Below are positions 21,525-32,689 of a stretch of 64,000 nucleotides of DNA, one piece after another; within the stretch, counting starts at the first letter, position 1, and the number at the start of each line of letters is the position of its first letter. The notes under the pieces are model-generated. The model was not told where the DNA came from and searched no databases. It was given only the letters and a program-made list of their open reading frames with translations. Source of the DNA: Serinus canaria (taxonomy: Eukaryota; Chordata; Aves; Passeriformes; Fringillidae). The position numbers and the translations under genes are program-made. The DNA is taken from positions 4,402,001-4,466,000 of the forward strand of contig NC_066338.1 in assembly GCF_022539315.1 (NCBI RefSeq), written 5' to 3'.

Positions 21525-22747
21525 TGGGTTTTTGGGGGGATGTTTGGAGAATGGAGAAGTGCAAGGCTGAGCGGAAAAGGCCCCTCGGGGGGACATCGGG
21601 GGGTGGCGGTGGCGGCTGGCGGCAGAGACAGCCTGGAGGAGCAGAGCCCTGTGTCCCCCAGGAGCCCAAAGTGGGGAGCCCAGAGAGGGGGGAGCGCCGC
21701 CGTTGGCGGGACCCTCAAGAGGCTGGAGAGGAGCAGGGGGGACTCCTTGGAGCCCCTGCACCCCAAAGCAGAGAATGAGGGGAGAAGGGAGCCCAGGAGC
21801 CCAAACAGCTCTGGCATCCCGAAATGGGGAGAGCAAAGAGGGGGGAGCTTTTGGGATTGCTGGGACTGCTAGCAGCCTGGGGAGGGCGGGGCCGAGGAGA
21901 AGGGGGACCCCTAATCCAAGCGTGACCCCCAGCAGCTGGTTCAGGGTGGGACCCCGAATACCACAGGGGAGGGAACAGGGACAGGGAACTTTTTGGAGGC
22001 TTTTTCAGGGCTGAATCTTGGTGTTTGGGAGGTTTTTCTGGAGCCCAGGTGGCCGGGGACTTGTAGAGACAGACTCGGGCAGTGGGACCTTCAAACTCAG
22101 TATGTGTTGGGGAAGATGAAACAGGAAAGCCCTATGAATCTGATTGTCTGGCAAAAGATTCTGAGAATGTAGGAAGTATGTGCAGGATTGAAATGAAAGC
22201 AAGCTTTGAGATACCTTAGTTACTGAACAACTGGAAAACAATGGAAGGTAATCCCCTAGTGATGAAAGAATTCCCTCTGCTTGCAGACAGGTCCAGGGGC
22301 CAGAGCAGACCCTGCTAGCTCAGCAGAAGGGGTCCAAAGAGGAGTTTGCAGGGTTTAAAATGTAACACAGGATGGTGATGTAATGATTCCTATAGGCTGT
22401 ATGTAAATGCTATAGGATTTGTATCTTCCACTGGATTGGTGAGTGAGAAATAGAATATTCAACACAGGAGAAGATTCATTGTACTGTGACAGGAACCTTA
22501 CTCTCTTCGGCTCTTGCCCTCTTCTTCTCTCACCCTCTCATCCTCTCTCCCACTCCCTTCTCTCGGGCCTGCTCTGAGCTGTGGCTGGCAGCTCCCAGCA
22601 GGGCCCCTGTGCCCAGGCCCTTGGCAATGAACCCCAAGTTCCTCGACCTGGCTGCAGAGATCTCTGGTCTCCGTCCCTCCCGACTGTCCCACCCCTAACG
22701 CTCCTACAAACATCTCATCCCTTGTTTTCCCCACACCAGGATTTCCC
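21525..22747 (+). other. Spacer between minisatellite and zinc-finger gene 2
   Basis: 21525-22090 is the paralog of 5853-6440. 22095-22560 is extra, unique sequence not present in copy 1 (TGTGTTGGGGAAGATGAAACAG onward, with a short TATAGGATTTGTATC run), probably an insertion. 22560-22740 leads into the coding exon through CCCCACACCAG|GATTTCCC. Confidence 0.5.
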
Positions 22748-23958
22748 ATGCCCAACCCCTGGGAGGCTGTGAGGAAGAGGAAGATGCCCCAGGACTCTGA
22801 GGCAGGTGAGGAGGAAGTCAGTGCCCCTTCCTCCTCTGTGCTGCTCTATCTCCCAGCCCAGCAGACGCCCCGTCTGCAGGACAGCCCTGGAGGGATCTCC
22901 TTCCCCTTGCCTGTGGCAGAGAGGCAAATCCCATCCTGTCCTTGTCCTTCCTCCCCCAGAGCAGGAGCTGAGCATGGAGAGCAGGGAGGACAAATCCCCG
23001 GGGCAGAACCTGGTGGCAGAGGCCGTTTTGAGCAGCTCCATGGCGCAGGAACCCAACGGGGAGGAAAAGCCCCAGAGATCCCGCACGAGGAGGGGCTGCA
23101 AACGCAGATCACAGGGATCTGAGGGAGAAAGAGCCAGCCTGGGCCGGGAAGGCGGCCGGAGATGGAGCCAGAGCTCGGAGCTGGTGCTCCATGAGCAGGT
23201 TCATGGTGGGGAGAAGCCCCACACGTGTGGGGAGTGTGGGAAGAGCTTCAGGTGGAACTCTGACCTGTTCAAGCACCGGAGGACCCACACAGGGGAGCGT
23301 CCCTATGAATGTGGGGAGTGTGGGAAGAGCTTCAGGTTGAACTCTGACCTGTTCAAGCACCGGAGGACCCACACAGGGGAACGGCCCTACGAGTGTGATC
23401 AGTGCAGGAAGAGGTTTCACACCAGCTCTGATCTCCTCGTGCACCAGCGCACGCACACAGAGGAGAGGCCCTTCCGCTGCCCCGACTGCGGGCAGGGCTT
23501 CAGGCGAAATGCCCATCTTGTCGTGCACCGACGCTGGGGAGAGGCCCCACGAGTGTGAGGAATGTGAGAAGAGCTTCAGCTCGAGCTCCAACCTCATCAG
23601 GCACCAGAGGACCCACACTGGGGAACGGCCTTATCAGTGTGGGGAATGTGGGAAGAGTTTCAGCCAGCATTCCACCCTGACCCACCACCAACGCATCCAC
23701 ACTGGGGAGAGGCCCTACCAGTGTGATAAATGCAGGAAGAGGTTTAAGACCAGCTCCCATCTCCTCCTGCACTATCGGGTTCACAGAGAGGAGAGACCCT
23801 TCCAGTGCCCTGACTGCAGGAAGGAATTCAGGCAGAACTCCACCCTCATCAGGCACCGGCGCATCCACACTGGGGAGAGGCCCTGCAAGTGTCCCCAGTG
23901 TGGGAAGAGCTTCTCCAGCAGAGCTAATTTCACTCGACACCAACAGAGGCACCGGTAA
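22748..23958 (+). pseudogene. C2H2 zinc-finger gene copy 2, nine fingers, 8-bp deletion
   Basis: Coding exon 1 runs from ATG 22748 ([13 protein letters not shown]; a second in-frame ATG at 22784 matches the start of copy 1) to 22805 (GCAG|GTGAGG). The intron ends CTCCCCCAG at 22959, and exon 2 reads [15 protein letters not shown] in phase. Nine C2H2 fingers follow. Fingers 1 and 2 are almost identical ([16 protein letters not shown]). In finger 4 an 8-bp deletion after CACCGACGC (near 23531) removes the linker start and shifts the frame. The remaining five fingers are open to TAA at 23958, and a tenth, degenerate finger follows. The predicted role is nuclear DNA binding. One lesion only, so an assembly error would make it intact. 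Confidence 0.85.
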
Positions 23959-24900
23959 GGGAAGCCCTGCAAGTGCCTCGAGTGCGGGAAGAGCTTTGTG
24001 TGCTGCTCCAGCTCCATCCCCCACAGGAGGTCCCTCATTGGGCACAGCCCTGGTCACCCACATTCCCTGTGATCCATGCTGGGAACACACCCGGCTGCTT
24101 CTCCTTTTGGTCTGGCATTAATTTTCTTGTGCTTCATCTTCATCTCTTAAAAACTCCCAAAACAGGGTTAAATGAAGGAAATTGATCAAAGATGTCTGAA
24201 GTCCCACCATTTCTCAGGTGTTTGAGGAGGAATTTAGCATTTGGGGACACATTCTGTGTGGAGTGCCCCTGTTGCTAACAGGCAGGAATTTGATCTCACC
24301 CCTCTTGTGTTGCTAAGAACTCCTCCCCTGACCCAAACCCCAAACTCCACCCTTGGGATTCCCTATAAAAACCCCAGGCCCTGCCTTTGCCCTTTCTTTC
24401 GGGGTCAGAAATGGATTCTGGAGCTCTCTGAAACCAAGACCCGTCTTGTTTGTTCCCAGCACCAGCAGCTGCAGCCTCCCTGGACACCATGAACTCATCT
24501 GCAACAATTCTGGAGGATTTGTGGGTTCTGGCAGGATTTTGGGCAGTGCTCTCCATCTCTTTGCACTCCAAAAGCCAAGAGGGATCAATCTGTCACCTCA
24601 AATCCCACTGAAAACAGCTGAATTTTAACCCATAAAGGCACCATAGCAGCTCAAATTTCTTGTTCCCTTGTCACAAACACTCAATCCCAGGCCAAACTCA
24701 CTCCATTCCACATCTGCCAGGGTGAGTTGGGTTTGGGAAGGTATTGGGAGAAGTGGGATCCCAGTTTGGAGCGGTGGGATGGGGATTGTGTGGGGCTTGG
24801 TGTGTGGGATGTATTTGATAGCAAATAAAACTTTCAGAGTTACTGATTTCTGTCCTGTTCATTTTCAGTCAGTTCTGTTTGCAGAGTTCTGCCTTCTCAG
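23959..24900 (+). other. 3' flank of zinc-finger copy 2
   Basis: A degenerate finger (CKCLECGKSF at about 23970) is followed by sequence shared with 7695-8215. A TATAAAA lies near 24363 in the shared block. AATAAA at 24824-24829 is the first good poly(A) signal after the finger exon and could end the transcript. 24560-24900 is unique to this copy. Confidence 0.45.
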
Positions 24901-25494
24901 CTGATTCAATTCCTATAAAAATCCCATTTTTTTAAGTCATGTAACCCAAACAATCCAAAAACCAATATCCAAATGAAACAACCCACCCGCAATTAAATTT
25001 TTTAAAAGTAATTTTAATTTTTTTTAGCTTACTTAAGGGCGTTATTAAAGTTTAATTGTTTGGTTAAAATGTGTGAGAAATTATAGTGGTGTTTGGTTTT
25101 GTGTTCAGTATATTTGTATATGAATTGTTTTACTAAGGTGTGTTAGATTGTATGTTAGTTTTTTTAGATATTTTTTATCTGAAGTATATTAGTCATCGAG
25201 TTAAAACTTTCAAAAGGTATTTCTTGGTATATAATTTGTTTATTTATATGTATTGGTAATGTTATAGAAATAGTTATTGCTGTTTTGGCTTGAGTCGTTA
25301 TTGGAGTATTTTAAGGAAGAGTTGAGATTTTATATGTCATTTTTTAAACAATTTATTTCATTTTAATTCTAATTTCTTGATTTATAATTTTACTCTAATT
25401 TGTTGAGAGGATAGGAAGGAAGTTCAAGGGCAGGAACATTTTTTCCTGGATGGGAACTAGAATTCCAGACCCTGGGAGTGTGCACAGGACCACA
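24901..25494. other. AT-rich stretch without a gene
   Basis: About 500 bases of AT-rich sequence in a GC-rich neighbourhood, with no ORF, tRNA-like fold or LTR termini that I can see. It separates zinc-finger unit 2 from the MHC-like block and is absent from the first unit, so it is probably an insertion. Confidence 0.4.
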
Positions 25495-25665
25495 CAGACT
25501 GGGATCAACTGTGGACTGGGATAAACTATGGACTGGGATCAAATATGGACTGGGATCCTGTGGGTTGGGACTGCACAGAGTGGGACCGTATGGATCAGGA
25601 CCACCCAGACTGGGATAAACTGGACTGGGATTGCCCAGACTGGGATCACGGACTGGGAAAAAGCT
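25495..25665. repeat. Short ACTGGGATC minisatellite
   Basis: Nine or so degenerate units of roughly 18-20 bases (GGACTGGGATCAAxTAT). The core GATCCCAGT on the other strand resembles the 21-bp minisatellite, but the spacing differs. Confidence 0.7.
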
Positions 25666-25915
25666 TTGGCTACCATTGGCTGCCTTTGGCTACCATCCAT
25701 GTGCAATGGTGGCCACATCAAGTTGGCTTGATCCTGTTTGGGGGTCCCATCCCCCTCTTTTCCCCTGCTCTCCCGCCCCTTCCCCATCGTTCCCCCCATC
25801 CCCTCCACCGTGCTTGGTTTTGGGGGTTGCAGGCCCCTCCTGCTCCCTTTGGGGGTCCCGACCCCCCTTTGGTTGAATTTGGGTCCCCGCCCCCCTTCTC
25901 ACTGCGCCCCCCACT

Positions 25916-25995
25916 CCCCCCGCGGCTGGGGGCGCTCCCAGCACCACCAGTGCCACCAGTACGGCCCCAGCTGCCCCCGCACGCCCCATCCCCAT
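25916..25995 (-). pseudogene. MHC class II beta exon 1 (signal peptide) relic
   Basis: On the minus strand from ATG 25995 the sequence reads MGMGRAGAAGAVLVALVVLG then APPAAG, a signal peptide with hydrophobic core and small-residue cleavage end that resembles avian class II beta chains. No GTGAG donor follows (GGGGGGAGTGGGG instead), and no exon 2 (beta-1 domain) is seen to the left, so it is an isolated relic. It normally directs the class II beta chain into the ER, where it pairs with alpha and binds peptide. An X-Y module lies 34 bases upstream. The parallel region at 9001-9287 has lost this exon. Confidence 0.55.
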
Positions 25996-26028
25996 CCCCG
26001 GGGTCACCTCCCCCTCCCCAAATTCCGC

Positions 26029-26072
26029 TCCTGGACACTGATGAGTCATCAGCGCCCCGCGCTCTGATTGGC
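26029..26072 (+). promoter_or_regulatory. MHC class II-type X-Y module
   Basis: CCTGGACACTGATGAGTCATCAG (X1/X2-like, from 26030) and CTGATTGGCC (Y, 26063) are 33 bases apart, as in the three modules at 9288-9511. The order X then Y reads on the plus strand, opposite to the class II beta exon at 25995-25916. In that exon's direction the order is Y then X. Either the module serves a lost plus-strand gene or the exon was inverted. Confidence 0.65.
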
Positions 26073-26499
26073 CAGGATCTGTTTTGGGGAGGGGATGGGA
26101 GGAACTGGGCACCCCCAGGAGCCCCTCGGGTTTGGGGCTTTCGATCCCCCCTCGGCCCTCGGGGCGGCCCTGGGGCCACCCCAACACCCCCAAAATGGGG
26201 AGGGTCCCCGGGGCCCTTTGGAACCCCCAGGAATGGGCTGGAAGCGGCAGGAGCCGCCCCAAAAAGGGATTGAAGGGTCCGGGCCGGGAATGGGGGAGGC
26301 TCTGGGGATGGCTCCGGTCTGGATTGGGAGGGGCTGAGATTGAGGGAGGGCCCGTTCAGTGGCTGGGGAGGGGTCTGGGATTGTGGGGATGGGTCCATCC
26401 CGGGACTGGGGCGGGGTCTCTCCCCTTGCCGATCTCGTTCCCAATCCTGATCCTGCCGCTGTTCCCAGGGAATGGCTCCGATCTCAACCCAAACCCAGA
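26073..26499. other. GC-rich spacer
   Basis: Promoter-proximal GC-rich sequence with glycine/proline ORFs on both strands. I see no signal peptide downstream of the Y box on the plus strand and no splice-flanked exon. Confidence 0.4.
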
Positions 26500-27250
26500 G
26501 GGTCAAACTTTGGGGTCAAAAACCCCAAATCCTGGGGTCAATTGCCCCCGACCCCAATCCTGGGGGTTCAAACACTGGGGAGGTCAAACACCCCCAAACC
26601 CAAACTCTGGGATCTCAACCTTCCCTCCCCTGCCCGAACCCCAATATTTAGGATCAAACCCCCAAATCCCAGATCCTGGGGTATCAAACACTCCCCAGTT
26701 CCCAAACGTTGGGGTTAAATCCCCCTGACCCCAAATCCTGGGGTTTGAAACATTTGGGGTGTCCAACACCCCCCGTTCCCAAAGTCTGGGGTCAAACACC
26801 CCCAAATCCCAAATCCCGAGGTGTCAAACAACCCCAACCCCCAAAGTCTGGGGTTAAAACCCCCAGTCCCCAACTCCTGGGGTTTGAAATATCTGGGGTG
26901 TCCAACTCTACTCATCCCCAAAGTCTGGGGTCAGACCCCCCAATCCCCAAACTTTGGGATCAAAGCCCCTCCGAACCCAAACTCTGGGGTGTCAAATCCC
27001 CCTGATACCCCCAACTTTGGGGTTAAATCCCCCCAAATCTTGGGGCCAATCCCCCAATTCCCAAACTTTGGGGTCAAAACCCCTTGATCCCAAATCCTGG
27101 GGTTTGAAACATCTGGGGTGTCCAGCTGCCCTGATCCCAAAGTCTGGGGGTCAAACCCCCTGATCCCCAGATCCTGGGGACAAAACCATCCAAACCCCAA
27201 GGTGTCAGACCCCCAAACTCCAAATTTTAGGATCAAACTCTCCCAATTCC
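26500..27250. repeat. Minisatellite, units of about 30-33 bases
   Basis: Degenerate units built from CCCCAAAxTCTGGGGTCAAA and variants with TTTGAAACATCTGGGGTGTCC. Higher-order repeats of about 180-200 bases are visible (GAAACATxTGGGGTGTCCA at 26747, 26886 and 27106). Open frames on both strands are artefacts. Confidence 0.85.
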
Positions 27251-27430
27251 CAGTTGGGTGTCATGACCCCCGCAATCCCGTACCCCCCCAAACTCACCCC
27301 AGCCCTGGGGACACAGTGGGGTTCTTTTGGGGTTATTTGCGGTGTTTTGGGGTTTGTTTGGAGTGGCTCCAGGTGCAATGTCTGCAGAGAGACCCTGGGT
27401 ACAATGCTGGGTAAAAAAGGGGGGATTGGG
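27251..27430. other. Short unique island between minisatellites
   Basis: A 50-base balanced segment at 27365-27412 (GTGGCTCCAGGTGCAATGTC) stands out from its G-rich surroundings. It could be an exon remnant, but neither strand gives a recognisable peptide. Confidence 0.3.
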
Positions 27431-27870
27431 GTGAGAATTGGGTGATTCAGGATGGGGAAAGATTCTGGATGGGAAAAGTGGATTTGGGGTGGACAGGGAA
27501 AGATTAGGGGCAGGAAAAGGAGATTTGGGGTTGAAAAAAGAGATTTGGGGTGGGGAAAGGGGATTGGCGTGGGTAATGAAATTTGGGATGTACACAGGAA
27601 GATTCGCGGTGGAAAAACAAGATTTGTGGTGGAAAAGGGAGATTTTGGGATGGGAACAGGAGAATTTGTAGTGGGAAAAGGAAATCTGGGGTGTACAAAG
27701 AAGGATTTGGGGTCAAAAAAGGAGATTCTGATGAAAAGAGATTTTAGAGTTTAAAAAATGAGGATTTGTGACATAAAAGGGAGGATTTGGGTAAAAATAG
27801 GAGAATTAGGGATAAAAAAGGAGGATTTGGGGTTTAAAAAGGAAGATTTGTGTTGAGCTGAGCTTACCTG
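27431..27870. repeat. Minisatellite, about 25-30-base GGAGATTTGGGG units
   Basis: Purine-rich repeats of GGGGTGGAAAAAGGAGATTT. They become A-richer to the right, are almost free of C on the plus strand, and end near CTTACCTGGGAGAG at 27866. Confidence 0.85.
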
Positions 27871-28320
27871 GGAGAGTGGGGGGGGGGGTTGGAGGGTTGG
27901 GACAGGCCCAGCACCAGTTTTGGGCAGTTTTCTGGGATTTTGGAGTGTTTCTATGGATTTGAGGGCAGGTCTGTGGGATTTGGGAGCAGTTTATGTTATT
28001 TAGGGTGTTTTGCGGTGGTTTTGAGCCATTTTCTGGTATTTCTATTGGATTTGGGAGGACTTTATGACATTTTGGGTTTTTTCATGGGGTTTTGGGGGGC
28101 TTCTATGGGATTTTTGGGGCAGCTTGAAGGCATTGGAGGTTTTGGGTGGGCTTTAGGTTATTCAGGATTTCTGGGGTGGTTTAGAGGAATTTCAGGGCAT
28201 TCTTATGAGATTTTGGGGTAGTTTGGAGGGATTTGGGGTGTTTTGGGGCAGATTTTGAGTATTTAGGGGTGGGTTTGAGGCGGTTTATTTTTTATTTTGG
28301 GGGATTTCAGACCTGGTTTT
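27871..28320. other. G/T-rich spacer
   Basis: Degenerate TTTGGGxTTTTGGGG sequence. CTTACCTGGGAGAGTGG at its left edge contains a minus-strand donor-like CCAG|GTAAGC, but no exon could be supported. Confidence 0.35.
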
Positions 28321-29342
28321 TTAGGTTTGGGGCTGTTTAGGTGCGGTTTGGGGTGTTCTGGGTCCCTTTTTGGCGAAGGAGATCTTCCTGGCGCTGCTCT
28401 GGGTGATGCTGGAGCCCTGCAGGGCCTCGCGGGCAGCGCCCGCCTGCACCTCGGTGTCCAACTGCACCCAGGCAATGTCGCGGCACCCGGGCACCAGGGC
28501 AGCTCCTGGAACCCCGGGAACCTGGGATGGGAATGGGGCCAGGAGAGCCCCAGACAGCTGGGAATGTTCCCCAAACACACGGGAACGTTCTCCAGACACC
28601 CGGGAATGTTCCCCAGACACCCAGGAATGTTCCCCCTGAAACCTGGGAATGTTCCCCCAAAAAATACAGAAATGTTCCCCCCCCAAATTCAGAAATGTTC
28701 CCTGTTGAGTAACAGTTCTCCAAAAAAAGTCCAAAAATGTTCTCAAAAAGAAATCTTGAAACATTCCCCGAAAAAGTCAGAAATGTTCCCCAAAGAAATC
28801 CAGAAATGCTCATCCAAAAAATCTTGGAACATTCCCAAAAAATGAGGAACTTTCCCCAGACAATTCAAAAATATTCCTCCTCAAAAAATCCAAAATCAAC
28901 CCTGTTCTCCATGCAGAAACATTCCCCAAAACTGCAGAAACATTTCCAAAAATCCAGAATTTTCTGCCCCAAAAATGCAAAAACATTCCTCCAAAAACCC
29001 CAAAATTCCCCCTCAAAAAATATTCTAGAAATTCCCCAAAAAATCCAGAAGGCACAAAAATTCAGACATTGCCCGCTAAAAAAACCCAGAAATTTCCCAC
29101 CAAAAATCCAGACATTCCCCCCAAAATCCCGATACTTTCCCCAAACAATCCAGCCCCAAGCCCCCCTCACCCCAGAAGCCCCAAAATCCCCCAATGCCCA
29201 AAGGCCGCTCGGAATTCCCGGAATCCCCGGGATGCCGGGATTGCCCCAGATCTCCCTGGGGGCAGAGCATGGAGAGCATCAGCTCCTTGGGCTCCTCAGG
29301 AGCTGGGCAGGAACAGGATGTGCTTCAGGGCTTTGCCCACAG
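28321..29342 (-). pseudogene. SNRPA: SNRPA-like (U1 snRNP A) RRM2 exons, decayed
   Basis: Two minus-strand exon-like blocks correspond to the C-terminal RNA-recognition domain of U1A/U2B''. Block 1 (29342-29256) starts after TTTGCCCAG, reads HILFLP, and after a small deletion PEEPKELMLSMLCPQ. Block 2 (28521-28321) starts after CCCATCCCAG, reads FPGFQEL, then after a one-base loss [28 protein letters not shown] and [15 protein letters not shown]1A binds U1 snRNA in the spliceosome. Defects are a deletion in each block, no GT after block 1, and loss of the stop after AKK (28366), so the frame runs on to 28321. N-terminal RRM1 is not seen. It is a degenerate gene copy or a very fast-evolving end of the real gene; I favour a pseudogene. 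Confidence 0.7.
28540..29150. repeat. Minisatellite in the SNRPA-like intron
   Basis: Repeats of about 25-30 bases, GGGAATGTTCCCCAGACACCC at the left becoming AATCCAGAAACATTCCCCAAAA at the right. They fill the interval between the two SNRPA-like exon blocks. Confidence 0.85.
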
Positions 29343-30723
29343 CTGGGCAAACGGGAGAAAAACCCCAACATCAGCAACAAACCTGCCCCAAACCTGCCCC
29401 AAGCAGGCCCCAAATCTGCCCCAAGTCACTCTGGATACACACCAAACAATCTCCCCCAAATCCCACCAAAATCCTCCATGGTTTGACCCAGGGCTGTCTC
29501 AGCATTTTTAAGGATTTTTCAGAGCTCCAATAAATGATCTCTCAGCTCTGTGGAAGCCTCCTCTAAACTGATGGTGCTGTGACATCTCCTCCAAGGAATC
29601 AGATGCAGCCCCAATTGTTATTACAGAACCACTCCAACAGTTTGCTGGGTTTAAAGCATCTCTGTGCTGAGGGAATTTTGGAGGAGACAGCTCTTGGATG
29701 GTTCATTAGTCTGTCACCCCCAGACCTTCACTCCTAAGTGCCATTCCCAAGAGCCTTGTTTTAAATTACCTTTAGGGAATTCTCTCCCACTTAGAGCTTG
29801 GGTGGTGGCCAGGCCTCAGCTCTGCCTGGACGGGAATTTGCCAACAGAGCCAGATGTTTTCTGCATCAAAACCAGATTTGAGTGGCTTGGACTTGGCAAT
29901 CTGACCCTCCAGACATGACAGCTGAACTATTTTTAAAGGGAGCTTGGGAATTATTATCTGGAAATAATGATCCAAGTCCCCCCTGGATGGAGGTTTGTCA
30001 GCTGTTTGCAGACTCTGGGATGATGGTACATTATTGCAGAGATTGCTATTTACCTAATTCCACCTATGTTGTTAGTTTTGTCTGCTATTTGAAATATTCC
30101 TGATTGCTGTATCCAAATTATTCCTAATTGCTGTAAGTTTCTTGTCCACTGCATGTATTATTTTACTGTGATGTTGCTTCATACTCATTACAAAAGACAT
30201 GCATCTCATTCTTAAAAAACAAAAAAGAAGAGGAATGAACGCCTCAAGAATGTTCAAATAATGCAATATGGACATGAGAAATTTGGACAACTAATCATTC
30301 TGAACGATGCAATATTTACATGAGAAATTTGGAAAAAAGATCATCACATCTAAATCCCAACTGAGTGTCCCACAGTGAAGCCCAATTGATTCGTGACCTT
30401 CAGGAGAAGATGTGCCTGTGTTTTATCATCAGCAGCTCAAAGCAGTCACCTGTTCATTCCATCAGACACTGATCAGCTCTGAAAAAATGAGGCCCAGGGC
30501 AAAGAGAAAGAACCTCATCACCTTGCAGCCTTTGTGGCCAGAGCAGGAGCAGGAGGAGGACTGCCAAGACATGGCTGGGTCTGGAAACTGACAGAGGCAA
30601 TTTGCCAACAAAAGCCTCAGGGCACCCTCATGGTACAGTGCTCCTACCGACCTTCTCCAGTTATTCCCTGTTCCAGCTCCCAGGAGGAAACATTCAGGGA
30701 TGGCAAAGATCAACATTTCCAGC
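29343..30723. other. Intergenic, no gene recognised
   Basis: 29343-29560 is C/A-rich with an AATAAA at 29530 (plus). From 29560 composition is balanced and unique, without an ORF, splice-flanked exon or repeat family I can name. A pair of short direct repeats around TGAACGATGCAATATTTACATGAGAAATTTGG lies at 30255-30330. Confidence 0.4.
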
Positions 30724-31963
30724 TGTCATGGTTTGAGCCTGGCACAATGCCATGCCCCCAGGAGAACACCTACTTCCCTGGCACTTACTGTGAGATATGA
30801 TCAGAGACAGAGCAAAGCAGGCTCCAACTTAAGGTTAAAAAAAAAAAACATTTATTAACCTACAACTACAAGAAGACCACAAACACAATAGACATAGATG
30901 AAAACTTCCAAATTCTTTCCTCCTCCCCCCCCACCAATTTCCAATTTCATTGCCACCCTTCAGACAATCGATTCTCAGTCTCTCGAGGAGAGAGAGTCCC
31001 CTCTTTGCGCCACATGACTTCCATGTCCAGTGCTCTCACCACTGCACATGGATCAGAGCTGCTTCTAGGGTTTTTCATTTTAAGGATACTTTGACCAGTT
31101 CCAAAGGGAGCACAGTCCTTCTCCTTTTGGGACACTTGTCCCCCCCAAATTTCACCCCCTGGGGCCGAGGGGTCTCTTGAACAGAGATCGTCTTCCTCTT
31201 CTTCTCTTCTCTCGAAGCGGAGGGCACCACCACCACCCTCCTCGACCGTCGTCTCTGTTCACTCCTCCACATCACTGCACTCTCCTGGCTCTGAGCCATC
31301 GCCTCCCCTAGAACGCAGTCTCTGTGTCACAGAACACCCGTGGTTCTGCCGTGGCTACACAAGAAAAGTCCAGCCCAAAGCCACTCCATCATCTCCTCCC
31401 ACCTAGAATTCTTCTCAACATCTCTCAATCTCAACAGCTTCTCAATCTCATCAACTTCAGGAAGACTCAGCTTTTGCAAGGTTCTCATCTTCCTCAGAGG
31501 GGTTAAAAGTCCCCCAGCTCTCTGCCGGTTTACTTCGTCAACTCCCACGCCTGGCTGCCCTGCTGGGCACCCCCCCCTTCTCCTTCACGCCGGGCCACTA
31601 TCACCGGCACCGGCTCTGTCTCTCTCTCCCTCTCTCCGGGGGGGGGGAAATGGAGGATGGCTGCCCGAAGCCCTTGCAATGTAATGTTCTCCTCCACCCT
31701 TGGGCCCAGGCCTGGCCTACCTCTCTCTCGGCCACATGGCTCCCCCCCCCCCCGCCCAGCCAGATCTGGGCAGGGGGGGAGTCTGCTCACTCTCAAGCGG
31801 GACTCAAGAGGAAGTTCCCCTGGGAGATCACAGCTTTTAACCCCTGTGTTCTCAGAGGCGTATCCATGCCCTCAGTGGACAAACCAGTGCCAATATTAAA
31901 TCTGAACACTTATTGGCTTGCCCCACACCATCACAAAAATTCATTTCCTTTCAAACCACGACA
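30724..31963 (-). mobile_element. LTR family A, complete solo copy
   Basis: 1240 bases with ends TGTCATGGTTTGAG and AAACCACGACA. There is no retroviral interior on either side, so it is a solo LTR. The sense strand is taken as minus: the reverse-complement copy at 60488-61961 has AATAAA followed by a T-run near its end. Here that region reads as a poly-A stretch and TTTATTAA at 30838-30860. Flanks are CCAGC and CCAAG, at best an imperfect target duplication. The simple runs of C and G at 31565-31780 are internal. Confidence 0.85.
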
Positions 31964-32689
31964 CCAAGCTAATGACTTTCTCATAATTCTCCAACTAATT
32001 GGAAACATGTCATTTTCTGTCCATTTCCCCAAGGGACACGGACATTATTCTTCTGTTTTCTCCATGCTGCAAACCCCTGTGTCATAACTTGATAGAATTT
32101 GGTATATTGTTGACTTAATTGCTCTTTTATCTACCTTTATCCCCATATCTAACAGATAACCAGTGATAACCCTTGATGAGATAATCACCCTCACAGGGGA
32201 GCTGTTTTCAACATCATAACAGATGTTGAAACAGAGATCCTTTTTATAAATGAACGAAAAGGGGAGATGCCATGGACAGTAGAATAATGATAAAGAAAGG
32301 CCTATGAAATCAGGCCTTCTCTGGCTCTATTACAGCTGTGCCTGTCATCTCCTCTGAGTGCAGCTAAGCAGTTACAAGTTCCCATGTGAAGCGATTTTGA
32401 GAATGAGGACTTTGGTGAACAATCTATTCTGAGGGTGAGAAACAAATGCACCTGCAACAACAAGGGATTTGTGCCATGAGAATCAGTGAAGAGAACAGGT
32501 AAACAATACAATGCAGGGATTTGATGCACAAGTAACATCTATTTTATTAACCAATAACAGAAAAACTACTAAGAAACCTATTAACTAACTAAACTTGCAC
32601 ATGAGATTTACATGTCAAACTATGTAAAATAAGTTGTGAGGATAAAGAAAAAGGACTTCTTCTCCAGCTCCGCTGGGTCCTTGGGGATT
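31964..32689. other. Intergenic, possible retroviral remnant
   Basis: A balanced sequence without a supported ORF. AAAAGGGGAGATG at 32248 is polypurine-tract-like, but no LTR start follows. 32530-32640 is AT-rich. Confidence 0.35.

Noticed and set aside
27365..27412. Possible small exon
   Set aside because: Composition differs from its surroundings, but splice borders are weak and no peptide is recognisable.
28540..29150. Regular spaced repeats that could suggest a CRISPR array
   Set aside because: Units are degenerate and contiguous without unique spacers, and the context is vertebrate intron. It is a minisatellite.
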